Shown here in pieces: positions 1-13,523 of a stretch of 64,000 bases of DNA. How positions within the stretch are numbered: the first letter of the stretch is position 1; every line of letters begins with the position of its first letter. The notes under the pieces are model-generated. The model did no database searches. It saw only the letters and a list, made by a program, of their open reading frames with translations, and was not told the origin of the DNA. The translations under genes were made by a program, and so were the position numbers. This DNA is from Varroa destructor (taxonomy: Eukaryota; Arthropoda; Arachnida; Mesostigmata; Varroidae): positions 51,647,885-51,711,884 of the forward strand of contig NW_019211454.1 in assembly GCF_002443255.2 (NCBI RefSeq), read 5' to 3'.

Positions 1-2858
1 AGGCCTCTGAAGTAGTTCAACCACGAAGTCCTTGTCGTCATCTCGATAATTCATTTCTCCCTCAACTCTTGGATTTCACATTCGGCTCGACGATGATTTT
101 AGACGATTTTTCAATGGCACTGCCATACACCGGTAGGTATTTCTCTCAAGCTTTTCTTATACTGGCGAGTGCCGTTGTTTGCCTTTACGGATCCGTACTA
201 TAGGGAAAGCCGAATAGTGGGTAAGTAAGTTGGACCCAGCGATCACTACAATATTGTTATGAGTAAGTCTATATTCGACACACAGTGTGGAGCATACACG
301 CGAATATAGCATTGCGTGTTCGTCAAACCAAAAAACACCCATCGGAGCAGAAAAGCGGTAACATATGCGTTTATAGGTATGCTGTACCAGGCTGCCCGCA
401 GTGACAGCGGGGTTGCCCAGTCTTCTACGGTCGTGTTTTTCTTACGGACCCAGCCCACTCTACACATGTCGGTGCTCCTTTTCCCCAGAGACTGAAGAGA
501 AAAACTCTCCTTCAACCAGCGACTTCAGCCAACCACTAGCGGCGCGGCCGTTGCTCCCGCTGCGCCGCCATTAACGCCGTAACAGCTACGACTCAACGAA
601 ACGGACAGGTAGGTAAGCAGGCCGAACCTATTTTAATGGATTTAATTGTTCGCCATGCTCATTTCGTTCTTGTTTTCTTTCCTTCTGCAAAGTCTCTCTT
701 TCTTACTCTTGATATTTTTTGCCCTTCAGTCGCTTTCTGGTACGCTGTCATGTGTGTTGCCGCAGTGGCTATCCTCATCGTCTCTAATGGCGCTGCTGTG
801 CTGTCGATCTCGCGTTTCGAAGCTTCGACATAACAACGTACATTTGCGTAAAGCATCCCGATCGTGTCAAGATCTACCGGCACACAATACACAGTTCGTC
901 GCTAAAATTCGCCCCTAGCGCTTAGATTCAACCTTGCCTTCCATCTACCCATTCGGCTATCGCACGATCCCGTACTATTGATTTGGTACGTTTACCCTCT
1001 CATGCTGACGCGGTCGCCGCTGTCGGAACCAACAGACCGGTTGTGGTTCTCCCTCTCTCCCTCTCTCTTTGTCTGATTCTCTCGAGCAAGAGTTTTTCCA
1101 AAGGCTTCTTCTTTTCTTCGTCATGGTCATTGTCGTTCGTACGTCCATTTTTGAGCGTAATAATTGTTGAAACAAGACTGCAATTTGAGCGAATAATTGG
1201 TTTAATTTCGTCTGCCTCTTCGTTTATTCTGTCGAGACGGATTCTCGAGTCATCGATTGGCGTGCTTTGCGGTTCAAGATTGAGACCAGTTATACCAACA
1301 CGTCGCTATGCTTTGAACGCGTCCCACTTGCAGTTATACAAGATGCACGTATCTCATGCAGCGGCATTGCAGTAGGGGAGGGCATGGGGCTTCCAGTGCC
1401 GTGGCAGGCTTAATCGTTGTCGTCATCTGCAAAATTTCTGTGTGTATAGAAAACTATTGAATACAATCAACAAGCTTCCGTTTATTCGAAGGGCTCTTCT
1501 ATCATATGTATACATGTGCGATATACATCTGTCGAACAATTGACCGGCTTAGCAACATATCATCACGACTATAACTAGGTAAAGAAAGTAAAAAAGAACT
1601 CAACTCTGTTATTAGGGAGTTTCGCTTCGACATGGCACATTTGTCGATATCCATCTATCGATGCATAAATATAACAGTGTTATATCAATGGAGAAGACCT
1701 CATGGCAAAGTATCGGAGTATTTAGGTCGTTATTAAGTATCTTTTCAAAATTAGCTCTATGTATAATTGCTAGATGCTTAGCAATATTGTTATCAAAGCG
1801 GACAACGGTTTTTTGAGAATATGGCCTAACCTCGAAGGCGAAGAAGACCTCTTTGTAACATTTTTTTTCGATACGTGCTAGCTAACAATGAAACCGTTTC
1901 TAATCTACATTATTACCACTTATTTGCTTAGTACGGCAACTATTTATTACCTTAATAATGCAACCTTGCTACTACTGTTTTTCGGACGGATTTTCGGTCC
2001 ATTACAGCACGGCGCCGCTAGACATTTTCATCGACACTTATCCTGCTTTTATTTCAATGTAAATCGAGATAAATCCTAAGTTATTCGAAAACACAGAGTC
2101 TAAGCACGGAAGTATATTTCTGCTGAAAACCGCATGCGTTATTGTAGGCAAGCAACACCAAATTATATGGATATAACGTTTGTTAATTCTTCAGTCAAAA
2201 TTGATCTTTCTCACATCTTGCGCTAATCCCGACAACGGCGGGGCTATCTTATTCAGTCTCCAAAGCCGATCTGCAATGAAAGCACTACCCCCCCTGTAAA
2301 GCTATTTTCCATTGCAATAAATATTCTATCAAAATGTGGACACATCATCAATCACCTTCTCAGTCGCCATGTTACACGTATAGCTATATACATATGTATA
2401 TATCCAAAATACAACCCCACTCGTTGGCTCAACGGTGTGGCGTCCCCTGCCAGTCCATCACCTCTCCAGCTCACTTCCTACGTAAAACTTACGGAGCAGC
2501 CCGCTGTGGTGGCAACTACCGCCTACCGCACGTCAGCTGGCCCCTTGACTAGTGTTATCTATTATGTCTCGTTTGGTACGAATTGGTCCCACACTGATAC
2601 GAAGAGGAAAGGGCCTATTTGAATACTCTAACCGCGAACGGTTGACATCAGCGACTGCAAACAACACCCGTGCCGATTTCTGTTGCGACCATCCCATATG
2701 CGCTAATGTCGAATTGGCTACTGATCCTTATAGGCGTATTACACACGACACTAAATAAATACTGGTACTGGTCATATTTTCTCTATGTCACCTGTGTAAT
2801 TTCTTAACTTTACGCGATGCGACTCAGCGTTGTGCAGCGGTTTTGTTATTTTACCGTT

Positions 2859-2878
2859 ACGGTACCGTACGGTACCGT
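2859..2878. repeat. Two tandem copies of the palindrome ACGGTACCGT
   Basis: The 10-base self-complementary word occurs twice head to tail. It is preceded by a partial TTACCGTT, making a short KpnI-site-like dense palindromic patch in noncoding DNA. Confidence 0.9.
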
Positions 2879-3062
2879 TTTCTCATGTCGCAACCTTCAA
2901 TGGCTAAAGTGACCAATGTAGCCTATGATAATCTGATGCGACAATCATGCTGAGATGGTCATCATTCCCGCTTACCCATTGCATTGTAAGTATATGCGCC
3001 CAAATGTAGCCACAGAATCAAATTCGGCCGCTATTTCCTCGAGGAGAACTTAGCAAGGCGAC

Positions 3063-3088
3063 ACTGACTGACTGACTGACTGACTGAC
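3063..3088. repeat. (ACTG)n microsatellite
   Basis: Six perfect copies of ACTG plus two bases. No ORF depends on it. Confidence 0.95.
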
Positions 3089-3283
3089 GCGTCGGATACG
3101 CAGTACGAATCGTTCAACACTGACTGAACTTCTCGCATGTACTTGAAAAGAATCTTTGTCCTATATTTACGGATAGTTCTCTCTAGAAGTCTGCAAGAGC
3201 ACGCGTCATCTAACCGAAAGCAACACCGGCTCGTGTTTCTTGAAAACGAGGGATCGTCCTTTTTGGCCTGTAGCAGTGGACTG

Positions 3284-3308
3284 ACGTCGTCTTCGTCGTC
3301 GTCGTCGA
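3284..3308. repeat. (GTC)n trinucleotide tract
   Basis: GTC units with one TTC interruption. They create a poly-Ser run in a spurious short + frame. Confidence 0.85.
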
Positions 3309-3616
3309 CCTATATGAAAGCAATTATTTAACAATTATAAACGGGACCGATCTGTCAGCCTGCCCCCGCAGCGCAATCCGAAATACCGTTTTGTAATCGA
3401 AAATCCGTCCGACAAGTATGACTGCATGGACGTCACAGGTCTTTTGGGATTAAGCGAAAGATAATCACCACGTTTCATCATCTTGTACAGTTATTCTGTT
3501 CCGGTCCCATCCATCTGCTCGCGTCGTCTGCTCGAAGTCAGGCTCTTTGCATTGAATCGAAATAAACAAGATCGCGCGCCTGGTGTCACCGCATGTTGGT
3601 ACAGAGCATTTTAGAC

Positions 3617-3621
<5 letters not shown>

Positions 3622-3648
<27 letters not shown>
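3622..3648. repeat. (TA)n microsatellite
   Basis: About 13 uninterrupted TA units following a short GT run. Confidence 0.95.
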
Positions 3649-4845
3649 TCAGTGCAGCTGGACGATAAGTCTTCGATATATCTAGCATTACGTAATGAGT
3701 GCTGTGTCATCTTCCTATCAGTTCGAGCTATGGGCAGCCAATTATAACTCATAGATCTCACCAGCTTCAACGCCGTCGATCACACATACTGCACTTCCTG
3801 GACGTATTCTTCAAGCGACCCTATTTTATGCGTACGATTGAGTATTCACGACGCATCTCTAATGTACTATACAAAGAATCGACAATAGGAATTATGAATC
3901 ACGGCGCATAGGCGTTATTTTATATCTGGAAATCTGCGATCGCCGCGATAGCGGCTTACTTACCCTTACCAAATGAAGTACCTGCAGAGACGAAGTTTAT
4001 TTATATTAATAATCTTTATATTTAAAAATGGAGAAATGATTGTAAAGCTTCGTTTCAGGACGAGGCACGCATGATCGGCGCAGCGAACTCTCGGTCGTTG
4101 TCACCTCGATTGTATTTACTTAATATTCCCTATCCCCGAATGCTGTTTTGGAGACCTTCGGCTACTGTTTTAGATCAACGACTATCGATCTACGCCAATC
4201 TCGGATTATAGCTCGCTGCCAGTTTAAGCTTGTGGATATAACAAATTAGCGGTCCTTCATTTGTTTTGTCAATTTTTTCGGCCTTCGAGATTGTCTGCCA
4301 GGACTCGATTCCACTTCTGCCATGATTTTTTGTTGTCCCAGCATGCCAGTAACATTTGTAGTATCATTCCAAGATACCTTTACCGGCTTCATTAAAAGCC
4401 AATGGCTCGCAACGACCAGAACTCGTAGTACAGGCTTTGCGTTTCCGAAGATGTCGCTCTCGTATCGCCAGCTCAAATAATACGGATACGGTTCCCTGTG
4501 TTGTTACTTCACCTTCATCGTATCAGAACGTTACATTGGTACAAGTGAATGATAATAGTAGTAATTATCTATTCAAAATAGTTTTTTGTCTTCGTTTATC
4601 ATCTTTCTTTATAATTTTTGCTATTCTATCTACCTTCCTATCCCTCTAAGTATGCACTCTCTTTTGAGTTTTTCTCTTCCTTCGCCTTTTTCCTATTGCC
4701 ATAGTGGCTCTCCTATATGAATTATTAATAATAAACATTTCTGCCAATTTTTTCCGTGGAGTTGCGTCTGTCCGCTCCACTATCCCGAACAACTGTGTGG
4801 CTGGCTGTACACCCATCCACTCGTTATTTCTGTAATTGCGGCTGC

Positions 4846-4945
4846 TGATGATGGTGGTGGGGATGATTGGTCTGGTGATGATGATGATGGTGACGACAAT
4901 CATCATCATCATCATCGTTGTCATGATAAGGGTGATGATGATATT
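4846..4945. repeat. GAT/ATC trinucleotide cluster with inverted arms
   Basis: GATGATGATGATGG (about 4876-4890) is followed about 10 bases later by ATCATCATCATCATCATC. The two blocks are complementary and can form a slipped hairpin. More GAT units flank both sides. The translations are His- or Asp-rich artefacts. Confidence 0.85.
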
Positions 4946-5826
4946 GTTGGCGATGTTTAATCTTTTCGGCTCTTAATCTCCCTCGTTTGAGCAGGCAATC
5001 GCTCGAAGATGAGGGAGCGGTAGACACAGATTTTTATACCAGAATGACTGCCACGACGAAAATGACGCCGGCCGCCGCGGTTCGTATTACGTAGCCGTAG
5101 TCGGTTCGGGTCGGGCCGAATGCTGGCGTGTGCGCGAGTAAACGCCGTCAATGTATCGGCTTCTGCCAGCTCTCTGCCGCCCAATTACTGTAGTACTAGT
5201 AGTAGCAGTTGTGGCAGTTAGTAATGGTGATGGCTTTTTACTGCGCTGGTATCAGCATCGCCGCTAAGAGCACAGGCACCAGCACTGCTGGCGGTGTTGA
5301 TGATGTGCCATACCAAAAGAAGTAGCAGCAACAGCAGAATCACTACTGATAAAACCTATGGCAGAATGATACGGGCCTGCTGCTTCTGTCACAACCACGC
5401 CAATCGGTAGACGTGGGTAGACGAGATCCAAGAAATCGCGATCGCGCGAAATAGACGCTGCCGCTGTCTCTTGAGTTTCTGTCGTCTTTGATTGTTCTAA
5501 CCGGTGCCCATCGCATCCCGGCGTTCGCAGTGATGCTTTGGTGGAGGCCGTGGTTACTTAAACTGCGACTACTCGATTGAAGCGACCGTCGTCGCAGAAG
5601 GAGAGCGTGCGCGAGATCGCGCAAAATAATGGTGTCGAACGGAACACAAAGAGACGATATGCGCTGTATAGTACGTAACAGACGTACTCATATAGGCACA
5701 CACATTACGGTGGCGTTTCCATCCGCTATGAATTATCACCGTCGTTGGCTTTTGTCGACAACGACGCGCTTTCCTATACACAGATAGATATCTAGATGAA
5801 TAGGTATAGATGCCCGGAGCTTCTGC

Positions 5827-5830
<4 letters not shown>

Positions 5831-5861
<31 letters not shown>
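5831..5861. repeat. (GCC)10 trinucleotide repeat
   Basis: Ten uninterrupted GCC units. It reads as poly-Ala, poly-Arg or poly-Gly in three minus-strand frames, none of which looks like a gene. CCG/CGG repeats of this length are often unstable. Confidence 0.95.
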
Positions 5862-5862
<1 letters not shown>

Positions 5863-8646
5863 TGTTGAGCAATGGAAAACTGTAGTGAATTGTAACTGCA
5901 ACCTGAGAGGTAATTATTATTATAATTATCATTATATTCCTCCAAGTCCGATGCCTACCCCCATGCCAATCTGAGTAATTAACACCGTTATCTCGTATGC
6001 GTGTGCTGACAGCAGACAAACAGCGCATCCTGATACGACGTCATACATTACAGTGCGAGATTAGTGTGGGGAGAAGTTGTTGTAGTTCGAAGGTGCTGTA
6101 TAAACGCCTGAAGCACGACCAACGGGTCATTCTGGGGTAGCCAATGGTATGGTACCCACTGACGATACAACGACGATGGACGAGATCCGTCGTTGAAGGG
6201 AATTGTTTGTACGTCTGACGTTTTGGACGATACGTACGTTGTTTTCAGTGTAGCATAGTAAGATTTAGCACTTATTTGGAACACGCGCACGCTCTATTGG
6301 AGTCCAGGCATATGAAAAACTGTATTCATTGTTCCTGCCGGCCATAGTGATGAAAAGTGAAGCCAATCAGTGAGCTTCGGATGGATTAAGATTCTCTAGT
6401 TAATAAAGTATCGTGCAGTGTGTCATGACCAGCTCTATGTTCTACTAATAGCATTAAACTGCATTGACATTTTTGCCAGGGAAAAGAAAAACCAACGTGT
6501 AAAGGACGAGAGGACAAACGAATCCTGCCTTTGATTGGTCAGCTATTTCTTGGTTCAAAATAGTTTACTAGATCGTCGTCAGCTCGTAACCAGAAAAACC
6601 AGGTTTATAATCTTCACTCAAATAGATCAAGGGGCCTGACTGAGCAAAATATTACAGATACTAAAATCCGGAGGAAATATAATCTAGATTGTCGCTTTTA
6701 GCTGTACGTTCTTGCTGAATAACTAGAGGGGCAGTAATATGGCTTACGGTAAGTTTGGTAGATGTACAATCTTTGTGATCTCTTACATAAATTAAATAGC
6801 ATCAGTCCGTTAATCATTTCGGTACGCTTTATCTGGTGAATTGTATGCTTTAAAGACTGATTGTAAGACAATTGAAGAATAGACGGAGCCGTCGACAATC
6901 GATCTTTGTTTGCGTAGCCAAACTGCATTATTTGTGTTAATTAATAACAGACTCATAAACAGTTACGATAGGACAGTGTGGCCTATTGTAATCAATTATA
7001 TATTATAATGCGAAAACAATAGCCGAGCCTTGAAGTTAAGTTTTAGCAGAACGACAGTATTTCACAGCTGGAGTAATTGGTCAGAAGCGAATCCCTTTTA
7101 GGGATAACGTCGTCTTTTTACTCAGCCCATGTGTATACGGAAATATTCTGTTTTCGGAATAAGTTTGCGTCGTTTACATCATTCGGCTGTCATTTTAAAG
7201 TCAGTTTTTATTTGATTCGTCCAATAATGGGTTTTGCTCGCTCGTTTTGTGTAGAATTCCGTCGTCTAATGGAAACGCTCCAGGTGGTTTCGCTTGTTAA
7301 GCACTGAAAAAAAGCAAACGCAAAAAAATTTACTGCTCTCTTTGATTTGTCCTCCGAAGCGAACGAGTTATGATTGTTGTCATCCCGTTTCGTTGATCGT
7401 CCTGTCGGCGTTGCCCACGACGCCATCGGTCGCTGGCCGCTTGGCTGGGAGTCCATCACTGCCATCTGTACCTACCGGGTCAGCAGTAGTCGCGACGGTA
7501 GCAACTGTGGCGTTGGCTTTATTGTGGCCAAAAGGCAAACATGTAATTACCGCGTTCTGTTCGCTGTTGCTGACGGCTAGAGCACCAACGCTGGCTATCG
7601 CAGACCAACGCTTTGTAGTGACCCATGTAACTGTCGCTTACTCAAGGCTATTTCTGCTGCTCATATGCAGCAGCTGTAACAGCAGATGCCGGTAGGCCAC
7701 TGCAATGAAGTGCGTCACCGTTGGATTTACTGTTGATGTCGTCCTTTGGGGGACGCAATGGCGCCAACGCAGAGTAAACGTGTCATCATGCGACATCGTA
7801 GTTCATCTATAGTAGCAAGCTTATCAAGTTTCGAACATTTCAATCCTCTTATCGAAGGAAATAATAGATTAGAAGCTTATGACATATCTGTTACGGTCAT
7901 GTGGAAACTCATTATTGGCCCCGAACAGCGTGAGGTATCACTTCGCTTAAGTAAAATCTCATCCCTTGTTGGGGGACCGTATGATGCGTTTCAAAGACCG
8001 AAACGTTTGCAAGACGTGTCACCAGCAGGCTTTCATCAGAATGGAAGTCAACTAACTAGCAGACATGTTTTATGTTAAACCGAGTTCTCCTTTGAAGGCC
8101 ACCTCCTAGAGCAAGTGTAAGTATAAGACATAGTTCAAATATGTTATTACTTTGACCTCAGCTCTTAAGCGTACAGGTGAAAACTAACACATCGGCATTA
8201 ACTGTCAATAGCCTGCTGATATGTATCTAAATAGAATGCCCCAAATAACTATACAGATCTAGTCATCGCCTCAGCGAATCTGCGACTCATTTGCTTGCTG
8301 CTAGCTTATATTTAGCCTGCTGTCAATCCTAGCTCGGTTTAGCGTTGGGTAACCATGATCGCTGCTATCCAAAAAGTAGATAAATAACGCGAGAGTAGAA
8401 ATTCGTAGTGATGCAAATATATAATTACTACAATCAACTTCTTCTTTTGTTAGTATCTGTTTTGCCGTAGACCCTGTTGTTGCTTGCTTTGGCATCGCGC
8501 GGCCAGCGGCGGCTTCTGGTGGCATAACCGCAGAGTTATAACAAGCAACTTCTGTTGTTTCTGTGTTTGGTATTACTGAGTACCGTTGTTGTTAACATTG
8601 TTAATCTCGTTGTTGTTATTGTTGTTGTTGTTACGGCTTTATTGCA

Positions 8647-8772
8647 GTTCTTCTCCTTTTGACTGGTTGTAGCGGTAGGTCCTTTACGTTTCCTCCGACG
8701 GCCGTCTGTCGTTGCCTCTTTGGCCGCTGGTCTAAGCAGACGGTCATTGCTCTGTATTCATGTCTACATACA
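8647..8772 (+). CDS. Weak candidate internal exon
   Basis: A TTTATTGCAG acceptor precedes 126 bases in which one frame is fully open: two bases, then 41 codons and a final base. The segment ends at a consensus donor, CAGGG followed by GTAAGTACT. The reading begins LLLLTGCSGRSFTFPP and ends ALYSCLHTG. It is rich in Ser, Thr and Cys and shows no domain I recognise. The other two frames contain stops. Forty-odd open codons between splice consensus will also arise by chance in a window this size, so it may instead be an untranslated exon or nothing. Confidence 0.2.
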
Positions 8773-8938
8773 GGGGTAAGTACTATATTTAGTTTGGGGG
8801 AGGGGGGACCATTAGCGGGCTGACCCGAACGATGTACCGAGTGCGCGGGAATCTTACACTGCAGCGCTACCGTCGACTAACCTGTGAACAAATGCAAAAA
8901 ATATTGTTAGAATACGCACGGAAAAATAGTAATTTTAA

Positions 8939-8981
8939 ATTGAGAAGTATTTAGGTGCTTCGCACCTAAATACTTCTCAAT
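8939..8981. repeat. Perfect 20-bp inverted repeat with 3-base loop
   Basis: Bases 8939-8958 are the exact reverse complement of 8962-8981, separated only by TTC. The arm is ATTGAGAAGTATTTAGGTGC. Pairing stops immediately outside. The total of 43 bases is short for an animal pre-miRNA and shows no obvious target duplication. It may be a small foldback insertion, a fast-evolving cruciform, or a local copying or assembly artefact. It follows the possible exon at 8647-8772 by about 170 bp. Confidence 0.9.
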
Positions 8982-11900
8982 AAAGAAGGAAATAAGGATC
9001 AGCAACGTAAGCCACATTTCAATTGGCATTTAATTGTATCCCAATTTCTACTTCGTAAAGTCTTCAGCTCAAAAGAGGATAGTGGTCGCTACTTGCGTAA
9101 TCGAGGTATTATAATTGTGGGGAAGCAACAAGGACAGAAGGAATCGAGTCTGAACAATTGGTACTGAACTGACATCATCATTATCACCGTCACCAGAATC
9201 GAGGACACGTTTACCATAGCCACTAGAAAAAAAAGCACCAAAGCAAAGCAACAGTTGTCTATAATTCGCGTTGACCTCCATTTATAAGGTGGCCGCCTTG
9301 ATCACGACGGAGTGAATGATATTGGGCCGCTCGAATAGTCATTGGTGACCCCCCTACCATTCCCTCACCATTTCGGCGATATTATCCCCCAAAAATCCCC
9401 AGAAGAAACCTATAATCTATATATAGGGTACCAAACTGGTTCTCCTTCTGTTCGTCATCATCATATCCCTTTTTTTCGGCATTTGCTTCTTGTCTTGATT
9501 CTTTCTCGTTTTAACCTATCCTCATTTTCATTTCACTCTTTGGCTCTTTAGACTTTTTCTCCAAATGCATACCCCCGTCGCTGCATACCTCAGTTTCGTT
9601 CCTCGTCCTGCATGTAGTATAACAATAGGTACCGCCACACAACCGACCAGTTAGTGCTACAAGTCTCTACCTGTCGTCTGCTAGTACGAGTCCTAGCACT
9701 ATATAGTACAGTCGCTTTTACAATTTTTTTTCCTTTGTCGCCCATTTGCCACTCGTCAAACGCGCGGTGGTGCGCTCTCCATAAGAAACTAAAAAAAGAG
9801 GTTCGCTTCAACCCTCAACTGCAATTGTAAAATATTCAGCCAGAGATGAACGCCATTACATGAGGCGATTGTATCGGCTTATTGCAATGGGTGTGTGCCT
9901 ATCCCTACGACTGCTACTAGCCTCGCCGTCCACGAGTTTCCCTTCGATCTTTTTCGGCCTGCTGTCAACCCGTTTTAGTGTGGTCGACATAAGCGCGTAT
10001 CAACAGATAATACTACTACTACTCAACACAAACGTATGTCGTATGGTCTTCGTAGGGCTGACCTACTGCTGTCCCCCCTCCCCTCACACCCTGTCCTCAC
10101 TGAGCTCCACATTGTGCCAAGGAGTTGATCTCTAGGTCGCTGTTGGTACTCCCTCGATAGAATCACACTGGAGCAGTTCGTTCTTTCTGTCTGCAGTTTT
10201 CCATTATGTATGGTCACGATTTTTAAAGGGGTCGCGCGTACCTACGCGTGCATGGGTGTGAGCGTGGCGTTCCCGATGAGCTTGGCTTTTTCTGATCTTT
10301 CCTGTGCCTGTCTGACGATGTCTGTCGATGTGTGCTTGAATGAACGCGAGAGGGTTAGTTGGTCGTTTGTCTGATACAGATGTTGCGAACGAACTTCTAG
10401 ATACACATATCTGTAGAGGGGGAGTGTACTTGATATAGCAAGAGTAGTCACTTGTCTTCTGCGAAAAGCGGTAGAGCTACGCATTACGCAAATGCTTCGT
10501 CCCTTCGTCCTAGAACCCACCGCTGAAGCATCGCAATGAAGTAAAACCGAAAATGAGGCGGAGAGCTTTCGTTGCTGAAATGACAAGCGTGGTCGAATCG
10601 AGAAAACTGCGGGAAGCTACTGCTGTCAGAATAAAAAAAAAGCTCATACTCATATCGCTCATAAGCAACATCTCGTCTTAGAAATAATGAGAGATACACA
10701 GCTTTCTTCGATTCAGCTGTTTCGACAACCCGTAACCCATATTTGGCCTTGCGGCTTACGATTGTCGAAGTGATGACATCTGCAACCTACGTTTCATATC
10801 TGTTTTAAGGTCCGGGTACGTTTGGTGTCTGTCCTGGCAATCATAACCGATTGATTTTGAAAGGTGTTTCTAGTATATTAGATATCTGACTAAACCACTC
10901 ACTCTACTGTTACATCTATATAAGCGTATTCAGCTCTTTATTATATAAAGCCGCCGGTCATTTCTGAACGCCGTTTTAATAGCTTTTGTTGTGTAGTTTT
11001 ATTTATAGATCGCAGTTTATCTCCTGCATTCATATTGAATACTCGTATTGCCAAAATATGCATGTAAGTAGTCCTCCTTAGTTAAATGAAAGTACTCCTA
11101 AATTTCGTTGGCTATGTCTGGGTACCTGGAAGTAATTAGAGTCTAAAAGGAAGTCAAATTTAAGTTGGCCGAATGCCACCGATTTGAGAAACGCTAGCAC
11201 GAAAACCATTACGGCAGGCGTATTCATTGTGATATACGAAGCTTCGAGAAGATGAGAGCTTCCTGTTTTTAAAACATCATCATTATTGTTATTGTGGTCA
11301 TCATTCGTGATTGAGAGATAGCCTCCGGTCTCGCGCCATTTCGCAACAAAGCTTTATTTGAATATTAAGGAAGTATCTGTGGAGACTAGAGTCACTTTTT
11401 TCGTACGTTAAATTTGCATACTCCGTCTTCAAGAACTTAGACCATCTTAACATGTCAATCCTAGGCCCGAATCAGCACACGTTTGTCCGCTGTATCCAGA
11501 TGTATGCCGACCTTGTCCAGAGCTAAATCACAAAGTACAACATGGCGTCTACTACCAAGTGCTCATTATGGCCGGTTCTGTTCCCTAAGTTCACTATCCT
11601 GAGGCGTTGCATCAAAATGTTAATGACTAGCTCTAAGACTACTCGTCTAACACTTTTTCTTTTAAGGTAACTTCGTTCAGCAGTCAACCTCGAAAACACT
11701 GCAGGCACTGCCGCTGCTTTGACTGCCATTGCCGAAGTGCCATTGGGTGTGAACCGCGACTTCGAAATCGTTCGTTTACACCCATCGGTGATGCGAACTT
11801 TTCTTCGAAGTCGTCGTCCCACAACACTGAGACTGCGAATTCGCGAACTCTGAACCACCGCATTTTGCTTTAATGCCGCCTATTGCTGGTCCTTCCTCAG

Positions 11901-12612
11901 AGTCTTTTCACCTTCAGCGTCGTCGTCTACCTTTCTCTCTGTCTCCTTCTAGTGCGCTGTTACTTGACCGACTCGAGAACAGCCCCGACTGGATGGCTCG
12001 ATTAATCAAAATAGCGGGAGCAAGCAAACGAGAAAAGAAAAAATGTCTCGCACGAGCTAGCTGTCCCCTCATGAGGACTTGGCGCCGTCTCATGGCACTC
12101 ACTATATACTGTAAAGCTGGTAGCAGCGATGATGAGTGGAAAAATTGCTTACAAGTGCACCACCCCGCAAGGTACGGTCATGGACCATTCTCAGTCTTCA
12201 TTCTAAAATGGCGCAAGCAAAGACAGAGACTGCGGCTAACTGGCCGGACTCATGCAGGTCTAGATGGCTTGGGCCTACTATACTGTGCAAAACCAGTGAA
12301 CTTGTCTAAGTAGAAGCACTACTCGATGTATATTCCATCCTATCACGGTCACTGTTGCTGTGGTTGTCCCTTTAAGAGTCTGCCTGCGGAGTGTGTTTTT
12401 ACTTCAAGACGTGTGTCTGTTTGCATTTATGAAGCTGACGTGAACGTCACGTCGTCGATGAGTGAATCAGCGTACAGCATCCGAAGGCTAGAGACGCGTC
12501 GGCGTACACACTGAATCGTTCTAGGTCTAAGAAGGGTGATGGGGGGCAGCAATCCAGGTCCATAGGGCTGCTCTGAGTGTTATTGCTTTTTAATTATTTC
12601 ACTAGATAACTT

Positions 12613-12630
12613 AGAGAGCGAGAGAGAGAA

Positions 12631-12678
<48 letters not shown>
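12613..12678. repeat. (GA)n microsatellite
   Basis: About 66 bases of nearly pure GA, with a few C interruptions at the left end. It is the longest dinucleotide tract in the window. Confidence 0.95.
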
Positions 12679-12680
<2 letters not shown>

Positions 12681-13503
12681 AAATACGATGAGGCGAATCA
12701 AAAGAACGTCACTGAATTTCGAACGTTTTAGTCAGTAAAATAAGGAAAGATGTGCGAAGGGTGATTTTACATATTACGGAAACTATCATTAGTAATTTGT
12801 AAAACAATAATAAATAAACATATAGTGTAATTATGAACGAACGATTCGGCCAAGTTGCTTTAGATTAAGCCTACACAATGTGTATTTGACTATAGCTATG
12901 CTTTAACAGTAACTCCAGGCGCTCTCTTTGAACAATCTGCGCTGTGACTGGCAAACAGCACATGTCTTCGTAGTAACTCAGCTATCTTCTGTCAGCTAAA
13001 AATGTCTGAATTGTAACTCTGTTGTTTCACGAAATCTTCGTTTGGGACTCATTGTCATCCAAAATCTATTAAGTGAGTGTGGCGTTTTCAGGGATCGAGT
13101 GTTCGTCTAACCGACGTGCCCCACTACTCTTTGGTTTCAATGGCGTCATGTATTGATTGCCGAACCTAAGCTTCATCGCTCTTCGACGCGTTCTCAATGC
13201 CGCTTGCATTACACTAGTCGACCTCACCTTATTTTTGTTGCCATCGGGAGAAAATAGGACGACTGCTTGAATCACCCACGATGTACAGCAATTACATCGA
13301 GTTCTTTTTCACTTACCATCTACTCGTGTGTTTCGTCATGTACAATAGGCGTTATTAATGGCTAGTTACTCCCGTGTGAGGAGTTAGCCCTCACCGTTCA
13401 ACAAGCTAGAAAAAAAACTTAACATGAGGAAGAGACTTCGAAATGAGCAAAAGGACATACCCTGAACAAACACATCCTACTGCGCCTAGCAGACGAGTGC
13501 CGC

Positions 13504-13523
13504 GCTAGCTAGCTAGCTAGCTA
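13504..13523. repeat. (GCTA)5 repeat
   Basis: Five copies of a unit that builds overlapping GCTAGC palindromes, flanked by CGCG on one side and ACGCG on the other. Confidence 0.9.

Larger units (their letters stand above)
1..8646. other. Gene-empty stretch with scattered simple repeats
   Basis: No frame here has convincing coding character; the longest is about 130 codons and pyrimidine-biased. TC-rich patches occur near 640-730 and 1050-1080. The repeats at 2859, 3063, 3284, 3622, 4846 and 5831 are listed separately. Likely intergenic or intronic. Confidence 0.6.

Noticed and set aside
2425..2460. TGGCTCAACGGTGTGG resembling a tRNA A box
   Set aside because: No matching B box (GGTTCGANTCC-like) or cloverleaf arms within tRNA length.
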